DNA from: Spirosoma endbachense
GTDB taxonomy: Bacteria > Bacteroidota > Bacteroidia > Cytophagales > Spirosomataceae
NCBI RefSeq assembly: GCF_010233585.1
Contig: NZ_CP045997.1
Coordinates: 9,350,114-9,414,113, forward strand
Direction: 5' to 3'
Length of the DNA: 64,000 bases
Each line of letters begins with the position of its first letter. Positions within the stretch are counted from its first letter, which is position 1. Under the pieces are notes generated by a model that was given only the letters and a program-made list of their open reading frames with translations, had not been told where the DNA came from and searched no databases. Shown piece after piece: positions 9,582 to 19,581 of this stretch. The position numbers and the translations under genes are program-made.

Positions 9582-9667
9582 TTTTACCATGGCACCAGCG
9601 AAGAATGAGGGATCTCAAGCGTAAGGATAATAGAGATCCCTCATTGTTCGCCGGTGCCATGGTAAAA
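9582..9667. repeat. 86-bp near-perfect palindrome, dispersed-repeat type
   Basis: Two 35-base arms (9582-9616 and 9633-9667) pair with only two mismatches around a 16-base loop. The outer ends are TTTTACCATGGCACC and GGTGCCATGGTAAAA. The inner part, GAGGGATCTC/GAGATCCCTC, nearly matches the core of the palindrome at 31903-31993. It lies between two + strand genes. It could act as a terminator, but the shared core suggests a mobile REP/MITE-like palindrome. Confidence 0.75.
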
Positions 9668-9713
9668 GGAGTTATTATTCTATTGATTATAAGTTAGTTA
9701 TCTGATTTGAAAA

Positions 9714-11243
9714 ATGAAAAGTAATTCCTTGAACATTGCATTTGCCACTCTCTGCCTGCTCGTTGCTCCGAAAGACACGGTAATTGCCCAGAATATCGAC
9801 ACGGGTAAGGGCCGGGTAAAAACGTCCTTCAACATAACATTACCGTACCTGGGTAGCATAAAACCCCGTTCAACCAGCGAAATCAAATCGTCTAACTGGC
9901 TAATCGGTTGCGAGACGATGGATCGCGACTTTACCGATTACGATCAGTACAAAGAATATCTAGTTCCGCTGGGAATCAAACGGTTACGGATGCAGGCGGG
10001 TTGGGACAAAACTGAGAAAATTAAGGCGGAAGGCCGCCCCGGTCAATATGACTGGGCATGGCTCGACCACATCATCGACGATGCCCACAAACGGGGTTTA
10101 AAACCCTGGCTTCAAACGTCATACGGAAATCATAATTACCCAAATGGGGGAGGATCAAACCTGGGAGCCGGAGTGCCTACGTCGAAGGAAGCGCTGGAAG
10201 CCTGGGATAAGTGGGTAGACGCGTTGGTGACGCGATACAAAAGCAAGGTGGTCGACTGGGAAATCTGGAACGAACCCAATTTTGGCGACAATCAGGAAAA
10301 TACGCCCGAAAAAGCCGCTGCGCTGAATATTCGTACTATCGACATTATCAAACGGATCCAACCTGAAGCGAAGGTATCGGGACTGGCCCTGGGGCATATC
10401 AGTCTGGACTATGCCGACCGGTATTTTAGGGTGCTGGCCGAGAAAAAGAAGATCAACCTGTTTAACAATTTTACCTATCACGACTACACCTACAACCCCG
10501 ATTCACATTACCCCAAAGTGATGCAGTTACGCGCCGTTCTGGACAAATACGCACCGGACATTCCGCTACGTCAGGGCGAAAACGGGGCACCGTCGAGTCC
10601 GGGTTTTGGTCGGGGTGCGCTGGGTGACTACGAGTGGAGTGAGTTGACGCAGGCTAAATGGGACACTCGCCGGATGCTGGGCGACCTGGGCCACGACATT
10701 GAAACGAGCGTGTTCGGCATTATCGAAATGGCGTACACCAATGGGCCAATCAATCGGCTCAATTACAAGGGAATCATTAAATCTGATTCTACGAAAAAGG
10801 CTATCCGGCCCAAAATTGCCTACTACGCTATTCAGAACGTTACTGCCATCTTCGATCATTCGTTGCAACGTATCAAAAAGCTGGAGCATACTTACAACCG
10901 GGCTTTCGTGCCTGAAAACAAGGCGGAAATGACTTATTCGCCCAGTACCGACCGGAGTCTGGCGGTTTATGCCTACCAGCACAAAGACACAAAAAAGCAG
11001 GTATTTACGATCTGGGCGAACGATTATATTCCTGTCGAATCGAACGCAACCCGTAACCTGTCCTTCTCGTTTGCCAATGCCAATATCGATACGCCAGTTT
11101 ATGTGGATATCATAACGGGTGGCGTATATGAAATTCCGGCCAGTCAGTGGAAAAAAACGGGGGCCATCTACACCTTCACCGATATTCCAATCTACGACGC
11201 GCCTATCCTGATTGCCGACAAAAGTCTGGTGAAATTTCAGTAA
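9714..11243 (+). CDS. Secreted clan GH-A glycoside hydrolase (GH39/GH30-like)
   Basis: The 509-residue protein has a signal peptide ending near TVIAQ and a (beta/alpha)8 barrel. The acid/base glutamate is clear in VDWEIWNEPNF (Glu187), and a likely nucleophile in PLRQGENGAPSS (Glu289). The spacing fits clan GH-A retaining enzymes. A C-terminal beta domain (about 390-509) follows the barrel, as in GH39/GH30-type enzymes. The exact family and linkage are not certain. It lies after the long palindrome and may be transcribed alone. Its stop is 17 bases before a decayed sigma gene. Confidence 0.8.
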   Translation: MKSNSLNIAFATLCLLVAPKDTVIAQNIDTGKGRVKTSFNITLPYLGSIKPRSTSEIKSSNWLIGCETMDRDFTDYDQYKEYLVPLGIKRLRMQAGWDKTEKIKAEGRPGQYDWAWLDHIIDDAHKRGLKPWLQTSYGNHNYPNGGGSNLGAGVPTSKEALEAWDKWVDALVTRYKSKVVDWEIWNEPNFGDNQENTPEKAAALNIRTIDIIKRIQPEAKVSGLALGHISLDYADRYFRVLAEKKKINLFNNFTYHDYTYNPDSHYPKVMQLRAVLDKYAPDIPLRQGENGAPSSPGFGRGALGDYEWSELTQAKWDTRRMLGDLGHDIETSVFGIIEMAYTNGPINRLNYKGIIKSDSTKKAIRPKIAYYAIQNVTAIFDHSLQRIKKLEHTYNRAFVPENKAEMTYSPSTDRSLAVYAYQHKDTKKQVFTIWANDYIPVESNATRNLSFSFANANIDTPVYVDIITGGVYEIPASQWKKTGAIYTFTDIPIYDAPILIADKSLVKFQ

Positions 11244-11260
11244 TCGTATTCCCGTTAGCT

Positions 11261-11830
11261 ATGGCCACTCAACTCACGCCCGCCGGGCATGTTCAGCTCT
11301 GGAACGCCTTCCGCAGTGGCGATCGGGACGCATTCGCTACACTCTATGCATTGTTTGCCGCTGATCTGTATCGATAAGGCTACAACCTGATCCGCATAAG
11401 CCTTTGGTGGAAGACTGTCTACATGAGTTGTTCCTGCACATTTAGCAAAATCGGGACCGGCTGGGCGCTACAAGATGCTTTTCAGTTTTACCTCTACCAG
11501 GCCTTACGCCGACGCCTGTTAGACACCGTTGGCCGGATGAATAAGCTTGATTCGGACGAGTATCTGTTTGATGAGGCTCAGTTTCAGATTCAACCCTATG
11601 AGAGTCTATTGATTGAGAAGCAACTGCTTGATCATCAGAAACAGATCCTGATTGCGGAGTTAAACAAATTGCCGAAGCGCCAGAAAGAGATTCTTTACCT
11701 GGTTTACATGAACGGACTGACGTATCTGCAAGCCGCTGAGGTGATGGATATTACCCTGAAAACGGTTTACAATACCGTCAACGTAGCGCTGACGAGTTTA
11801 CGGGTTTATATGCGGGACTCGTTAAAATAA
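11261..11830 (+). pseudogene. Decayed ECF sigma factor gene, paralogue of the one at 21820-22401
   Basis: The reading opens at ATG 11261 with MATQLTPAGHVQLWNAFRSG and DAFATLYALFAADLYR, matching the intact sigma factor's NARLSPSEHIALWNSFRQGD and LFAADLYR. A TAA then replaces the next codon. Homology resumes (GYNLIR), shifts frame (KPLVEDCLHELFLH), meets a TAG, shifts again, and continues open from about 11475 to 11830 through region 4 (LPKRQKEILYLVYMNGLTYLQAAEVMDITLKTVYNTVN). Two stops and at least two frame changes make a full-length product impossible. An internal start could still give a region-4 fragment of up to 135 residues. Confidence 0.88.
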
Positions 11831-11976
11831 CCTACCTACCTGATTCTAACTGGTAGATGATTCGGAAAAATTTTCAGCACCTAATGGGAATTCCGGGAAT
11901 TTTCCAGACATAGGATTGACGGAAAAAGGGAATAAGGAAGGATTCTCTGTTTGACTGGTAAAGAACAGTTTACTTC

Positions 11977-14250
11977 ATGAAATTAGTGCTTCTGGTTATA
12001 GCCGGGTGTTTAGTATGTCTACAAACAGCCCATACCCAACCGATTGGCAACTGGGCTCTGTCGGAAAAGGGGCTGCCCATATATCACTATACGGGGGCTT
12101 TACCGTTTAAAGCGACGGATAACAACGGCAAGGATGCCAATCTGCCGGAAGATCCCTATTTTTTGCTGGGCAACTACCGACTGGCCTTACTGACTCACGC
12201 GAGTGGAACCTACCAACTTATAACCTCCGAGCGGGTATGGGCCCGAATGAATGCCGCAGCCCAAACCAATTACGGCTGGAACGAAGCCAGTATTTTGTTC
12301 AAAAACGACAAGGGAGCCACAAAAAAAATAAACCTGATTGGGGTTAAGTCCCTGGCGGCTAATCCGGCCCTGGTCCAGAAATCGTTTGGTGCTGGCTTTG
12401 CCCGCTACGATTATTCGCTGGATAATCAGGTAAGCTGTAGTCGAGTTATTTCGGTCAAACCATCGTCCACCATAAATACCGGAAATCCCTCGTTTGTCGT
12501 GACCGTTACGCTGAAAAACAACGGAAAACGACCGCAGGATGTAGCGTATATCGAGCGGATGCTGGTCAATTTTGTGCCAAACGGCACCCAGTACACCGAC
12601 CCGGCTAAACGCCCCTTTTTGTATAACCCTACAATCAGTCTGGACGACAGTCACCAAATCGCGCTGGCGGACCTGACCGCAAGATCCAATACGTTTCAGG
12701 TCGTACCAACCCCGGCTGAGCGCTTTCCGTATGAGGTCGATCCGCCATCGGTATTTATGTACGCGAGGCAGACTCGCAGCGACTATCACTCCACCGTAAC
12801 AGCGTCCGGCGACACGCTGTCGACTATCGTTACAACGGCGCTGAAACCGGGGCAAACGGCCATGTTCAATCTGGTGATCGGCTTGACAACGACGAACCAG
12901 CTTGCCGATGTACAGGCTCAGGTAAACGATCTGTTGGCCGGGGCAAACCTGGCCGACTCGTCGGAGGGTTTGTTTGCGCAGCAGTGGAAAGCGAAACTAC
13001 CTGACTTTTCCACCGAAACGAACGAAATACTCAAACGGGAGATGCTGTGGAACGCCCACATGATGGAAGCTTCGGCCAAATACAGTGCGTATTATAAGGA
13101 AACATTTATCCCGCAGGGAACGGTGTACAGCTATTATTTCGGAGATAATATTTCGAACCGCGATCACTTGCAGGCCGCGATGCCCGCCTGCTACACGAAT
13201 CCTGCACTGGCCAAATCGACGCTACGTTACGTGATCAAACATTCGGAAGCCGACGGTGAAATCAAACGGGGCAACGCCGGTTTTGGCTATTCAGCCCCGT
13301 CGATTTATAAAGAAAGCGACGAACAATTATTTTTCTTCAACACCCTTGCCGAATACCTGTTGATTACCAGCGATTATCAGTTTCTGAATGAAGAGGTTGC
13401 GTACTATCCAGCCGAAGCAGACCGGAAAGCGACAGTACTTACCCATCTGAAAAAACAGTTTACCTACCTGCGCGACGAGGTAGGTCTCGGCCCAAACGGG
13501 TTGGTCAGGATGCTGAACTCTGACTGGAGCGATAGTTTTTTTCACGATCACTCACCGAACATCTATGTCGGCTCCGCTGAATCGCACCTGAATTCAGCGA
13601 TGGTGTTAGCCATCTTCCCGAAGCTGATTGCAGCCCTGGAAAAAGCGACTAATGCAGACGCGTCCTCCTTCATCAGCGCCCTGACGGAGTATAGGACAAC
13701 CGTGGAGCAAAGCTATTTGAAGGATTTGGGCGACCGGAAATTTTCGGCCCGTGCTTACTTAAGCCCTAAACTCAGGTTCGGCCTCGACAACGTTTGCCTC
13801 GAACCACAGGGGTATCTGTTGCAGAGTCCGGGCTTACCGACGTCGCGTAAACGGGAAATTTACGAGTATGTAAAAAGCAAGGTGCTGGCTCCCGAGAAAA
13901 TTGGCATCCGAACCCGGGAGCGGTCGTTGTGGGGCAGAAATGCCGACGGCGAAGATGGGGGTATCTGGTTTTCGCTGGAATATCCCGTGCTGCTTGGCGT
14001 CGCTACGTTCGATAAAGCCGAAGCCTGGTCGTTATTGATAAAATTTTCGTTTCATACCTACGCCGAGCAGTACCCTGATTATTGGGTGGGCCACTGGACA
14101 GCAGCCGACGAGGTGAACTCGACCTTGTACCGCGAAGGATTATACGCGTTCTGGGTACCGTCACAAGATCGGAAACGGGCCTTTCAGGGGTACTGCTCGC
14201 ACCCGCACACCTGGCCATTGTTCTGTTATTTTAAGTTGAAAGAACGGTAA
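11977..14250 (+). CDS. Secreted six-hairpin glycosidase-like protein (GH94/GH36-like fold)
   Basis: The 757-residue protein has a signal peptide (MKLVLLVIAGCLVCLQTAHTQ), an N-terminal beta-sandwich (about 25-330) and a C-terminal alpha/alpha toroid: WNAHMMEASAKYSAYYKETFIPQG; DNISNRDHLQAAMP; NSDWSDSFFHDHSP; YWVGHWTAADEVN; SHPHTWPLFCYFKL. The layout resembles glycoside phosphorylases and amylo-glucosidase-like proteins. A secreted enzyme would more likely be a hydrolase than a phosphorylase, because phosphorolysis needs cytoplasmic phosphate. The acidic pair in DNISNRDH and the NSDWSD stretch could hold catalytic residues. Family assignment is tentative. Confidence 0.65.
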   Translation: MKLVLLVIAGCLVCLQTAHTQPIGNWALSEKGLPIYHYTGALPFKATDNNGKDANLPEDPYFLLGNYRLALLTHASGTYQLITSERVWARMNAAAQTNYGWNEASILFKNDKGATKKINLIGVKSLAANPALVQKSFGAGFARYDYSLDNQVSCSRVISVKPSSTINTGNPSFVVTVTLKNNGKRPQDVAYIERMLVNFVPNGTQYTDPAKRPFLYNPTISLDDSHQIALADLTARSNTFQVVPTPAERFPYEVDPPSVFMYARQTRSDYHSTVTASGDTLSTIVTTALKPGQTAMFNLVIGLTTTNQLADVQAQVNDLLAGANLADSSEGLFAQQWKAKLPDFSTETNEILKREMLWNAHMMEASAKYSAYYKETFIPQGTVYSYYFGDNISNRDHLQAAMPACYTNPALAKSTLRYVIKHSEADGEIKRGNAGFGYSAPSIYKESDEQLFFFNTLAEYLLITSDYQFLNEEVAYYPAEADRKATVLTHLKKQFTYLRDEVGLGPNGLVRMLNSDWSDSFFHDHSPNIYVGSAESHLNSAMVLAIFPKLIAALEKATNADASSFISALTEYRTTVEQSYLKDLGDRKFSARAYLSPKLRFGLDNVCLEPQGYLLQSPGLPTSRKREIYEYVKSKVLAPEKIGIRTRERSLWGRNADGEDGGIWFSLEYPVLLGVATFDKAEAWSLLIKFSFHTYAEQYPDYWVGHWTAADEVNSTLYREGLYAFWVPSQDRKRAFQGYCSHPHTWPLFCYFKLKER

Positions 14251-14686
14251 GTAACGATCTGTCTGTAAAATCATATAGGCTCATTGGGCCATTTGTCGAT
14301 CTATGGATTTATCCAGTTGGCCATTCTCAATAATTTTTTAAATAGGGTCGTTAAGGGCATCCATAAAGGGAATCAAGAAGTAAAAAGCCAGTTTGAAATG
14401 CCTGAATAAGAGCTAACTAGCTGTAGCGATTTCAGAATGCCGTTTATGTCCATAAAGATCATTACAGCCAAGTTCCCATTGAACCATATTGCAATGTACA
14501 GAAACATAAAGTTTGTTAGTGTGTCTTGGCTTAGAGTAGGCTGCCAATTTTTCTTGTCTTAAAATAATCGGTCGTTTTCCTGTGCGAAAGTGGGGTGGGA
14601 CAGTGGTATTGGGACAGCCCAATTTTCGTAACTGTCAACTGAGTCCGGCGAATACGGCAAGATTCATTCAAAAATTAATTTACTAC
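14251..14686. other. 436-bp convergent intergenic gap
   Basis: This lies between the + strand glycosidase and the end of the - strand GH28-like gene. I found no convincing gene, promoter or strong hairpin. A 69-codon minus frame (14413-14622) has no recognisable homology and no family features. It could be a worn gene remnant. Confidence 0.5.
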
Positions 14687-16123
14687 CTAGCGAATCGTAA
14701 CATGACCCGTGTATGCATTCGTGCGCAGGGGGAATTGGGCCAGACTTTTAATGCGCTTGCCCCCGACAACTATCTGGTTAAGGTGAATATCGTAGACCCG
14801 GCTTTGTGGATTGTAGCCTAAAATGAAGTTATCTGTGCAGTTTCCTTCCAATACGATATGCTGAAAAGTGATAGCATGTACGTTGCCTTTGCCCGGATCG
14901 GGGTCGTACCGGTGATCCATCGTTTGCAGGCCGATGAGCGTCTGGACATTGCCTTCGATATAAATATTTTTAAACGTGACCTGTTTTATATCGGCCTCAC
15001 CAGCGTGGTTGGCCCGAAAAACCGGGTTTTTGCCTTCCTTATGAATGACGTAGCAGTCCTGGATCAGTGCTCCATCAACCGGCTGGTGGCCGCCCCAGCT
15101 TAAGCAGAACGTAGCGCCGTTACCCCGATCCCAGATCACACAATTCCGGGCCTCAAATTGCTGGATGCCGTCGCAGATCAGGAGGGCATCATCATTGGCA
15201 TTAATAAAGCTATTCGTTACCGACACTCGCAAACCGGGGGCGTTTCCCACCGTGGGGTGGTCTTTCCAGTCCATGTCTGAGATGTGGATGCCATCGGTAT
15301 TCTGGTGCCAGCCAATTAACTTCAGGTTGTCCACCTCGAAATGGTCATTGGGTGCTTTGGTCTGATACTTGACCTGATAATTACCGGCCTGCATGGCCGT
15401 GATACCTTCGATGGTCACGTTTCGTCCGTCTTCAAACAGAATATTAGATCGAAGACCTTTCAGTGGATGCTGATACGGTTGATGGCCCGAATCCAGTATG
15501 CCACGCCCACAAATTCGTACGTTTTCAACTGCTCCAAAGCCCCGCATGGCTCCTTTTAAGTAAGCACCTCCCGCCAGGTAGTAGGTTGTGTTGCTTTTTA
15601 GTGGGTAGGCATCCCCAATTCTATGTACACCCGGCCCGAAATAGACTACCCCTTTGTCTGTGGCTTTGGGTGCGTGGCGCTCGATGGGACAGGCAGAAAT
15701 CAATAATGCCTGACGAGCACCACTCGCCCCGCCGGACCGATTTACTTCGACGACAAAATTGGCCGGTTTGGATAGTCGAAGAAAAATCTTCCCGTCCGCC
15801 AGTTGGGTTGTGATGCCATAGGGCTTGGGCCGAACCTCCACATTGTCAAGCGAACCAGGTTGGTTGGATGAGGTAATTTCCAGTTCTATCGGACCTGCAA
15901 AGGAAAAGATGCCGATTGACAATCCGCCTAAGCTATCAAGACTATTGATGGAATGATGGATAAATACGGGTTGCCAGGGTTGTTGGCCTATCCTAGCCCG
16001 CACCGAAAAGTACAGCGAAGGGGCAATCCCGGCGGGAGCGGGATAGACATCAAGTGATTGGGCAAAAAGTGTGCACGGCATCAGCAGCCATACCCCAATA
16101 AAGGCGAATCGATTCCTTGGCAT
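14687..16123 (-). CDS. Secreted right-handed beta-helix glycoside hydrolase, GH28-like
   Basis: The 478-residue protein has a signal peptide (to about AQS22), a beta-sandwich N-terminus of the kind seen before Bacteroidota GH28 domains (NVEVRPKPYGITTQL), and a beta-helix. Polygalacturonase-like acidic motifs are visible: HQNTDGIHISDMDW (NTDG at 275-278) and NSFINANDDALL (Asp311-Asp312). The usual GHG histidine motif is not exact; RGNGATFCLSWGGH occupies its place. GH28 enzymes cleave galacturonan or rhamnogalacturonan, while a GH49-like dextranase is the alternative. It is the last gene of the 20-kb minus block, 32 bases after the heparinase-type lyase. Confidence 0.75.
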   Translation of the reverse strand: MPRNRFAFIGVWLLMPCTLFAQSLDVYPAPAGIAPSLYFSVRARIGQQPWQPVFIHHSINSLDSLGGLSIGIFSFAGPIELEITSSNQPGSLDNVEVRPKPYGITTQLADGKIFLRLSKPANFVVEVNRSGGASGARQALLISACPIERHAPKATDKGVVYFGPGVHRIGDAYPLKSNTTYYLAGGAYLKGAMRGFGAVENVRICGRGILDSGHQPYQHPLKGLRSNILFEDGRNVTIEGITAMQAGNYQVKYQTKAPNDHFEVDNLKLIGWHQNTDGIHISDMDWKDHPTVGNAPGLRVSVTNSFINANDDALLICDGIQQFEARNCVIWDRGNGATFCLSWGGHQPVDGALIQDCYVIHKEGKNPVFRANHAGEADIKQVTFKNIYIEGNVQTLIGLQTMDHRYDPDPGKGNVHAITFQHIVLEGNCTDNFILGYNPQSRVYDIHLNQIVVGGKRIKSLAQFPLRTNAYTGHVTIR

Positions 16124-16155
16124 CGTATAAGAAGAATAGGGTAGAACGGTCGGAA

Positions 16156-18561
16156 TTATTTTTTTGACACGGTATACTCACCGGCACTCACCCTGAAATA
16201 CAGGACTTGTGAATCGTTTTTAATGACTTTATTGGTGCTTTTCGAGCGGACCTGCCAATCACCTGTCTGCACGTCCGTAATCAATACGGTAAAGACGCCT
16301 TTGCCGGTCACTTTTAACGTGAAGGGGATTCCAATGGCCGTTCCCGTTTTGCTCAACAACACAATCCTGTCGCCAAGTCTGGCCCCGGTAAAAAGATCGG
16401 TTTCCAGCTTCTGGGGTAATCTGGCTGTGGATGGGGTTACGTTGCTATCCATCAGCTGCATTACATTCAGAAAAAGATTAGTCCGCGCTGCCTTTTTTGG
16501 CGATACCTGAATTCGCCAGGCGGCACTGTCTGCGGCCCTGGTGGACGGATTGGCTACCGGTTGCGGGTAATTGGTGCCAAAGACATCATATTCCCTGCCT
16601 TCTCCCCCCACTTTTTCGATGGTCAGATTGTCTTGGGTGGGCAGTAAGGTTGTGTTGAGTAGCTTGCCTTTGTACCCTCGCCCTGTTCGTTTAACAGTAG
16701 CCTGAGCGCCCTTAATCACAGGCTCTTCCACACTGTGCAGCAACCAGTATTTTTTAAACGTTGAGTCGGCTGCCGTAACATGATCAAAGACTAGCAAGGC
16801 TGCCGGAATGGTAGCGTCGTTAAAATTCAGGAAAACAAACGACCGCCTGACACTTTTTACCTTGGCTGAATAGGCAGCAGACAGCTCCCCTTTTAAGTAC
16901 GAAAATTCGGGTCTGAGCGAATCGGGACCCACGGCATGGGCCTGTACTTCGCCGGTTTTGTATCCCTGAGTCAATAGCTCTGTCAGATTTTCAGGCTCAT
17001 GGGCCTCGTTGGGAAACTGCTGGCCACCATCATTGCGAATAGCTCGTTTGTGCCAGGTAAATTTTTCGGCTGGGTCATAGATTAACAGGGTGTTGTGCGC
17101 AATGGACCGCTGGGCATAATTTTTAAAATGCTCATCACCATACGTACCGTTTTTACCCTGGTACACACCCGATTGAACCGCTAATGGCCCTTTGTAATAG
17201 AGTTGGAAACTGCCCGCATCCAGGTGCTGGTGATTAGTGAAATTATAGGCCTGGACTTTCATTTCTGCCACCACACTCGGTGAAGCTAAACCGTCCTGCC
17301 AGCCGGTTCGGGCAATCATGGCTCCAAACGGGGGCGCAAAATAATTGGTTAAGGGAAGCGAGGCCTTGGTAACCGGCGCATCCGCTTTGGGGCGGAGTGA
17401 CGCCCAGTTAAAAAATAGAAACTCAAACAGATAATCCCGGTTGTCACCTACGGTTCGTTCTTTCAGGGCTTCGGCCAGAACAATCGGATCGTTGTGATAG
17501 CTGCCTGCTAATAATAAAGCACTCTGCCCCAGTTGCCACCACTGGCCAAACGTATGCGAGTGCTCACTATAATCGTCGCCGTTTCGGAGCAATTGGCCAT
17601 CGGGTCGGCGACTGTAGATAAAATAATAGGGTACTTTTTGCTGTGCTCTACCGTATACATTGGGGTAGCCCATCCGGTCGAAAATAAAGGTGGCGTACAT
17701 CTCCCAGTTAAAACGATAGGCCCCATACGCACTCCCCTGATGGTGATAACCGGCCGGATAGTAGAAAGCACGGGCCGGTACAAATTCGGCGAAGATTCTG
17801 CCCACAACACGGTTGTAGATAATTGGTTTCTCGTCATAGGTAGCAATGGCTAACGACAGCATATCTCTGGATAACTGCGCTTCTACGGTGTGGCTGGTCA
17901 GGGAGCTTCCTTTAATGGCTGGCCACTCAATCTCCATGGTGGTAGCCAGCGTTTCCATCCGGCCAATGAGTATCGTTTTCTCGGCGGGAGTTAGTACCGG
18001 GTAACACCAGTCATACACCATTGATCCAGTGACAATAGCCCGGCCAATTTCACGGGTCACGTCAGGTCGTTTGGGATTGATTTTGAGGGTACCATAGTAG
18101 TGCAGGAGGGCATCAATCGCTGCCCGACCGAGTTTTTGGTCATTATTTAAAACCGATAAGAACGCTTTGGCCTCAATGGCATTACTGACCGCTACGTTAT
18201 TATTGTGCGTTTCACCAGTCAGAGGCAGGTAGCCATCGGTGCTGAGGGCGGCTGCAGAAACAATTTTCTTCCAGCAATCCTTTAGTAAAGGGCTTGTCGC
18301 TTTCTTTTTCAGTTCGGGGATGTCCTCTGCCCTTAAGTAAAGTCTTGGATGCTGGGCAGGCGGGATGGGCAGTTTCAGGCCTTCTCCTTCCCGTTTGGTC
18401 AGTGGTGGGTACGTGATGGCGACAATCTGATTGGTATCGGACGTTTGTTGAGCACCGATAGTGGGTGCACTTATAAGTTGGTTTGTAGCTGCATTCACTG
18501 TCGTTAGGTCGACATTGGACAGCAGAATCACCGTTGCGAAAATAGAGAAATTGTGTTTCAT
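16156..18561 (-). CDS. Heparinase II/III-family polysaccharide lyase
   Basis: The 801-residue secreted protein has an alpha-helical toroid N-terminus (VTREIGRAIVTGSMVYDWCYP; SLTSHTVEAQLSRDMLSLAIATYDEKP; AGYHHQGSAYGAYRFNWEMY) and a beta-sandwich with the heparinase II/III signature NHQHLDAGSFQLYYKG, then GTYGDEHFKNYAQRSIAHNT. Such lyases cut uronic-acid glycans (heparin, alginate, ulvan or related) by beta-elimination; His and Tyr residues in these stretches are the likely catalysts. With a GH28-like gene downstream and an ExuT-like transporter upstream, it supports a uronate-containing substrate. Length is typical. Confidence 0.85.
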   Translation of the reverse strand: MKHNFSIFATVILLSNVDLTTVNAATNQLISAPTIGAQQTSDTNQIVAITYPPLTKREGEGLKLPIPPAQHPRLYLRAEDIPELKKKATSPLLKDCWKKIVSAAALSTDGYLPLTGETHNNNVAVSNAIEAKAFLSVLNNDQKLGRAAIDALLHYYGTLKINPKRPDVTREIGRAIVTGSMVYDWCYPVLTPAEKTILIGRMETLATTMEIEWPAIKGSSLTSHTVEAQLSRDMLSLAIATYDEKPIIYNRVVGRIFAEFVPARAFYYPAGYHHQGSAYGAYRFNWEMYATFIFDRMGYPNVYGRAQQKVPYYFIYSRRPDGQLLRNGDDYSEHSHTFGQWWQLGQSALLLAGSYHNDPIVLAEALKERTVGDNRDYLFEFLFFNWASLRPKADAPVTKASLPLTNYFAPPFGAMIARTGWQDGLASPSVVAEMKVQAYNFTNHQHLDAGSFQLYYKGPLAVQSGVYQGKNGTYGDEHFKNYAQRSIAHNTLLIYDPAEKFTWHKRAIRNDGGQQFPNEAHEPENLTELLTQGYKTGEVQAHAVGPDSLRPEFSYLKGELSAAYSAKVKSVRRSFVFLNFNDATIPAALLVFDHVTAADSTFKKYWLLHSVEEPVIKGAQATVKRTGRGYKGKLLNTTLLPTQDNLTIEKVGGEGREYDVFGTNYPQPVANPSTRAADSAAWRIQVSPKKAARTNLFLNVMQLMDSNVTPSTARLPQKLETDLFTGARLGDRIVLLSKTGTAIGIPFTLKVTGKGVFTVLITDVQTGDWQVRSKSTNKVIKNDSQVLYFRVSAGEYTVSKK

Positions 18562-18582
18562 GCTAACCGACAGGTGATTGAT

Positions 18583-19509
18583 TCAGAAATACGCCTTCAT
18601 GGCTTTGGGATACTGCGCCATGGCCAGTTCTGGTTCTTCAAGTTCAGGATGCCACCGTTTCTCCCACTCAAAGCTGTAGAACCCCTGATAGCCGCTCTTG
18701 GCTAGGACCGAAATCGCTTTCTGTAAGGGAGCTTCTCCCTGTCCAACCAGCACGTAGCGGTGTTTCCCGTTTTCAATTCGGCCATCTTTTATATGCGTAT
18801 GCCGAATGTATTTTTTTAATTTACTATATACCTCGCCGACATCCTCATGGCTATCTCCCGGAGCGCTGGCCGTCCACATATTGAATACGTCCCAGATCAG
18901 CCCGACGTTCGGATGTTCGGCGGCCGTCAGAATCCGGAGTAACAAATCGCTTCGGGTCAACTCGCCGTGCGATTCGAGCAACACCGTAACGGAACGGAGT
19001 TTGGCGTACTCGCCCAATTCAAGCAGACCCTGGCTGATGAGCTGCAATGTTTGCTCACGAGGTTGGTCGGGTGGCAACTGGTCGGGGAAGACCCGCACAA
19101 ATGGGCAATTAAGCTGCTGAGCCAGGTCGATATACCGCCGGGCTTCGTCTACCTGCTGGCTTCGTTTTGTCGGGTCGGCATGGTGCAGTTGGGCCGACGA
19201 GCCTAAGTTAATAATCCGAACACCCTTCCCGGCAAACCGTTTCCGACTCTCGGCAGCACGGGTGGGAGTGCTAAATTCCGGGCGTTTAGTAAGGTCCATT
19301 TCCTTCTCCAGTCCGCGCAATTCTACACCCTGATACCCATTGTCGACGGCTGTTTTCAAGATGGTTTCCAGCGACCAGGCCGGGCAACCCAGCGTTGAAA
19401 ACGATAGTTTAGGTTTTGGCGCGAAGGTAATAGAGGGCCATTCGGGAATAGCCAGTGCGGCCATGCCAAAGGAGGAAGCCAGGAACGAACGTCGGGTTGG
19501 ATGAGTCAT
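18583..19509 (-). CDS. Tat-type sugar phosphate isomerase/epimerase-like TIM barrel
   Basis: The 308-residue protein starts MTHPTRRSFLASSFGMAAL, a twin-arginine signal, which is why I chose ATG 19509 over an upstream start at 19557. The AP-endonuclease-2/xylose-isomerase-like barrel shows its metal-ligand strands: VLLESHGE, LIWDVFNMW, HTHIKDGR and FYSFEWEKRW. These fit Glu/Asp/His/Glu ligands of a divalent metal. Secreted members in sugar clusters probably epimerise or isomerise (keto-)sugars. It is 22 bases upstream of the lyase gene, so co-transcribed. Confidence 0.8.
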   Translation of the reverse strand: MTHPTRRSFLASSFGMAALAIPEWPSITFAPKPKLSFSTLGCPAWSLETILKTAVDNGYQGVELRGLEKEMDLTKRPEFSTPTRAAESRKRFAGKGVRIINLGSSAQLHHADPTKRSQQVDEARRYIDLAQQLNCPFVRVFPDQLPPDQPREQTLQLISQGLLELGEYAKLRSVTVLLESHGELTRSDLLLRILTAAEHPNVGLIWDVFNMWTASAPGDSHEDVGEVYSKLKKYIRHTHIKDGRIENGKHRYVLVGQGEAPLQKAISVLAKSGYQGFYSFEWEKRWHPELEEPELAMAQYPKAMKAYF

Positions 19510-19581
19510 GCTGAAAATAAATGTAGATTTAAGCAGCGTTTGAAAGGGGCTTGCCAATGAAGATTTACGGCTGATTTTGCG

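Noticed and set aside
12187..12855. 222-codon minus frame within the six-hairpin glycosidase gene
   Set aside because: The + strand gene has a signal peptide and family motifs; the minus frame is a GC-rich shadow.
14413..14622. 69-codon minus frame in the gap at 14.3-14.7 kb, considered as a transposase fragment
   Set aside because: I could not match it to any transposase motif, and it has no terminal repeats around it.
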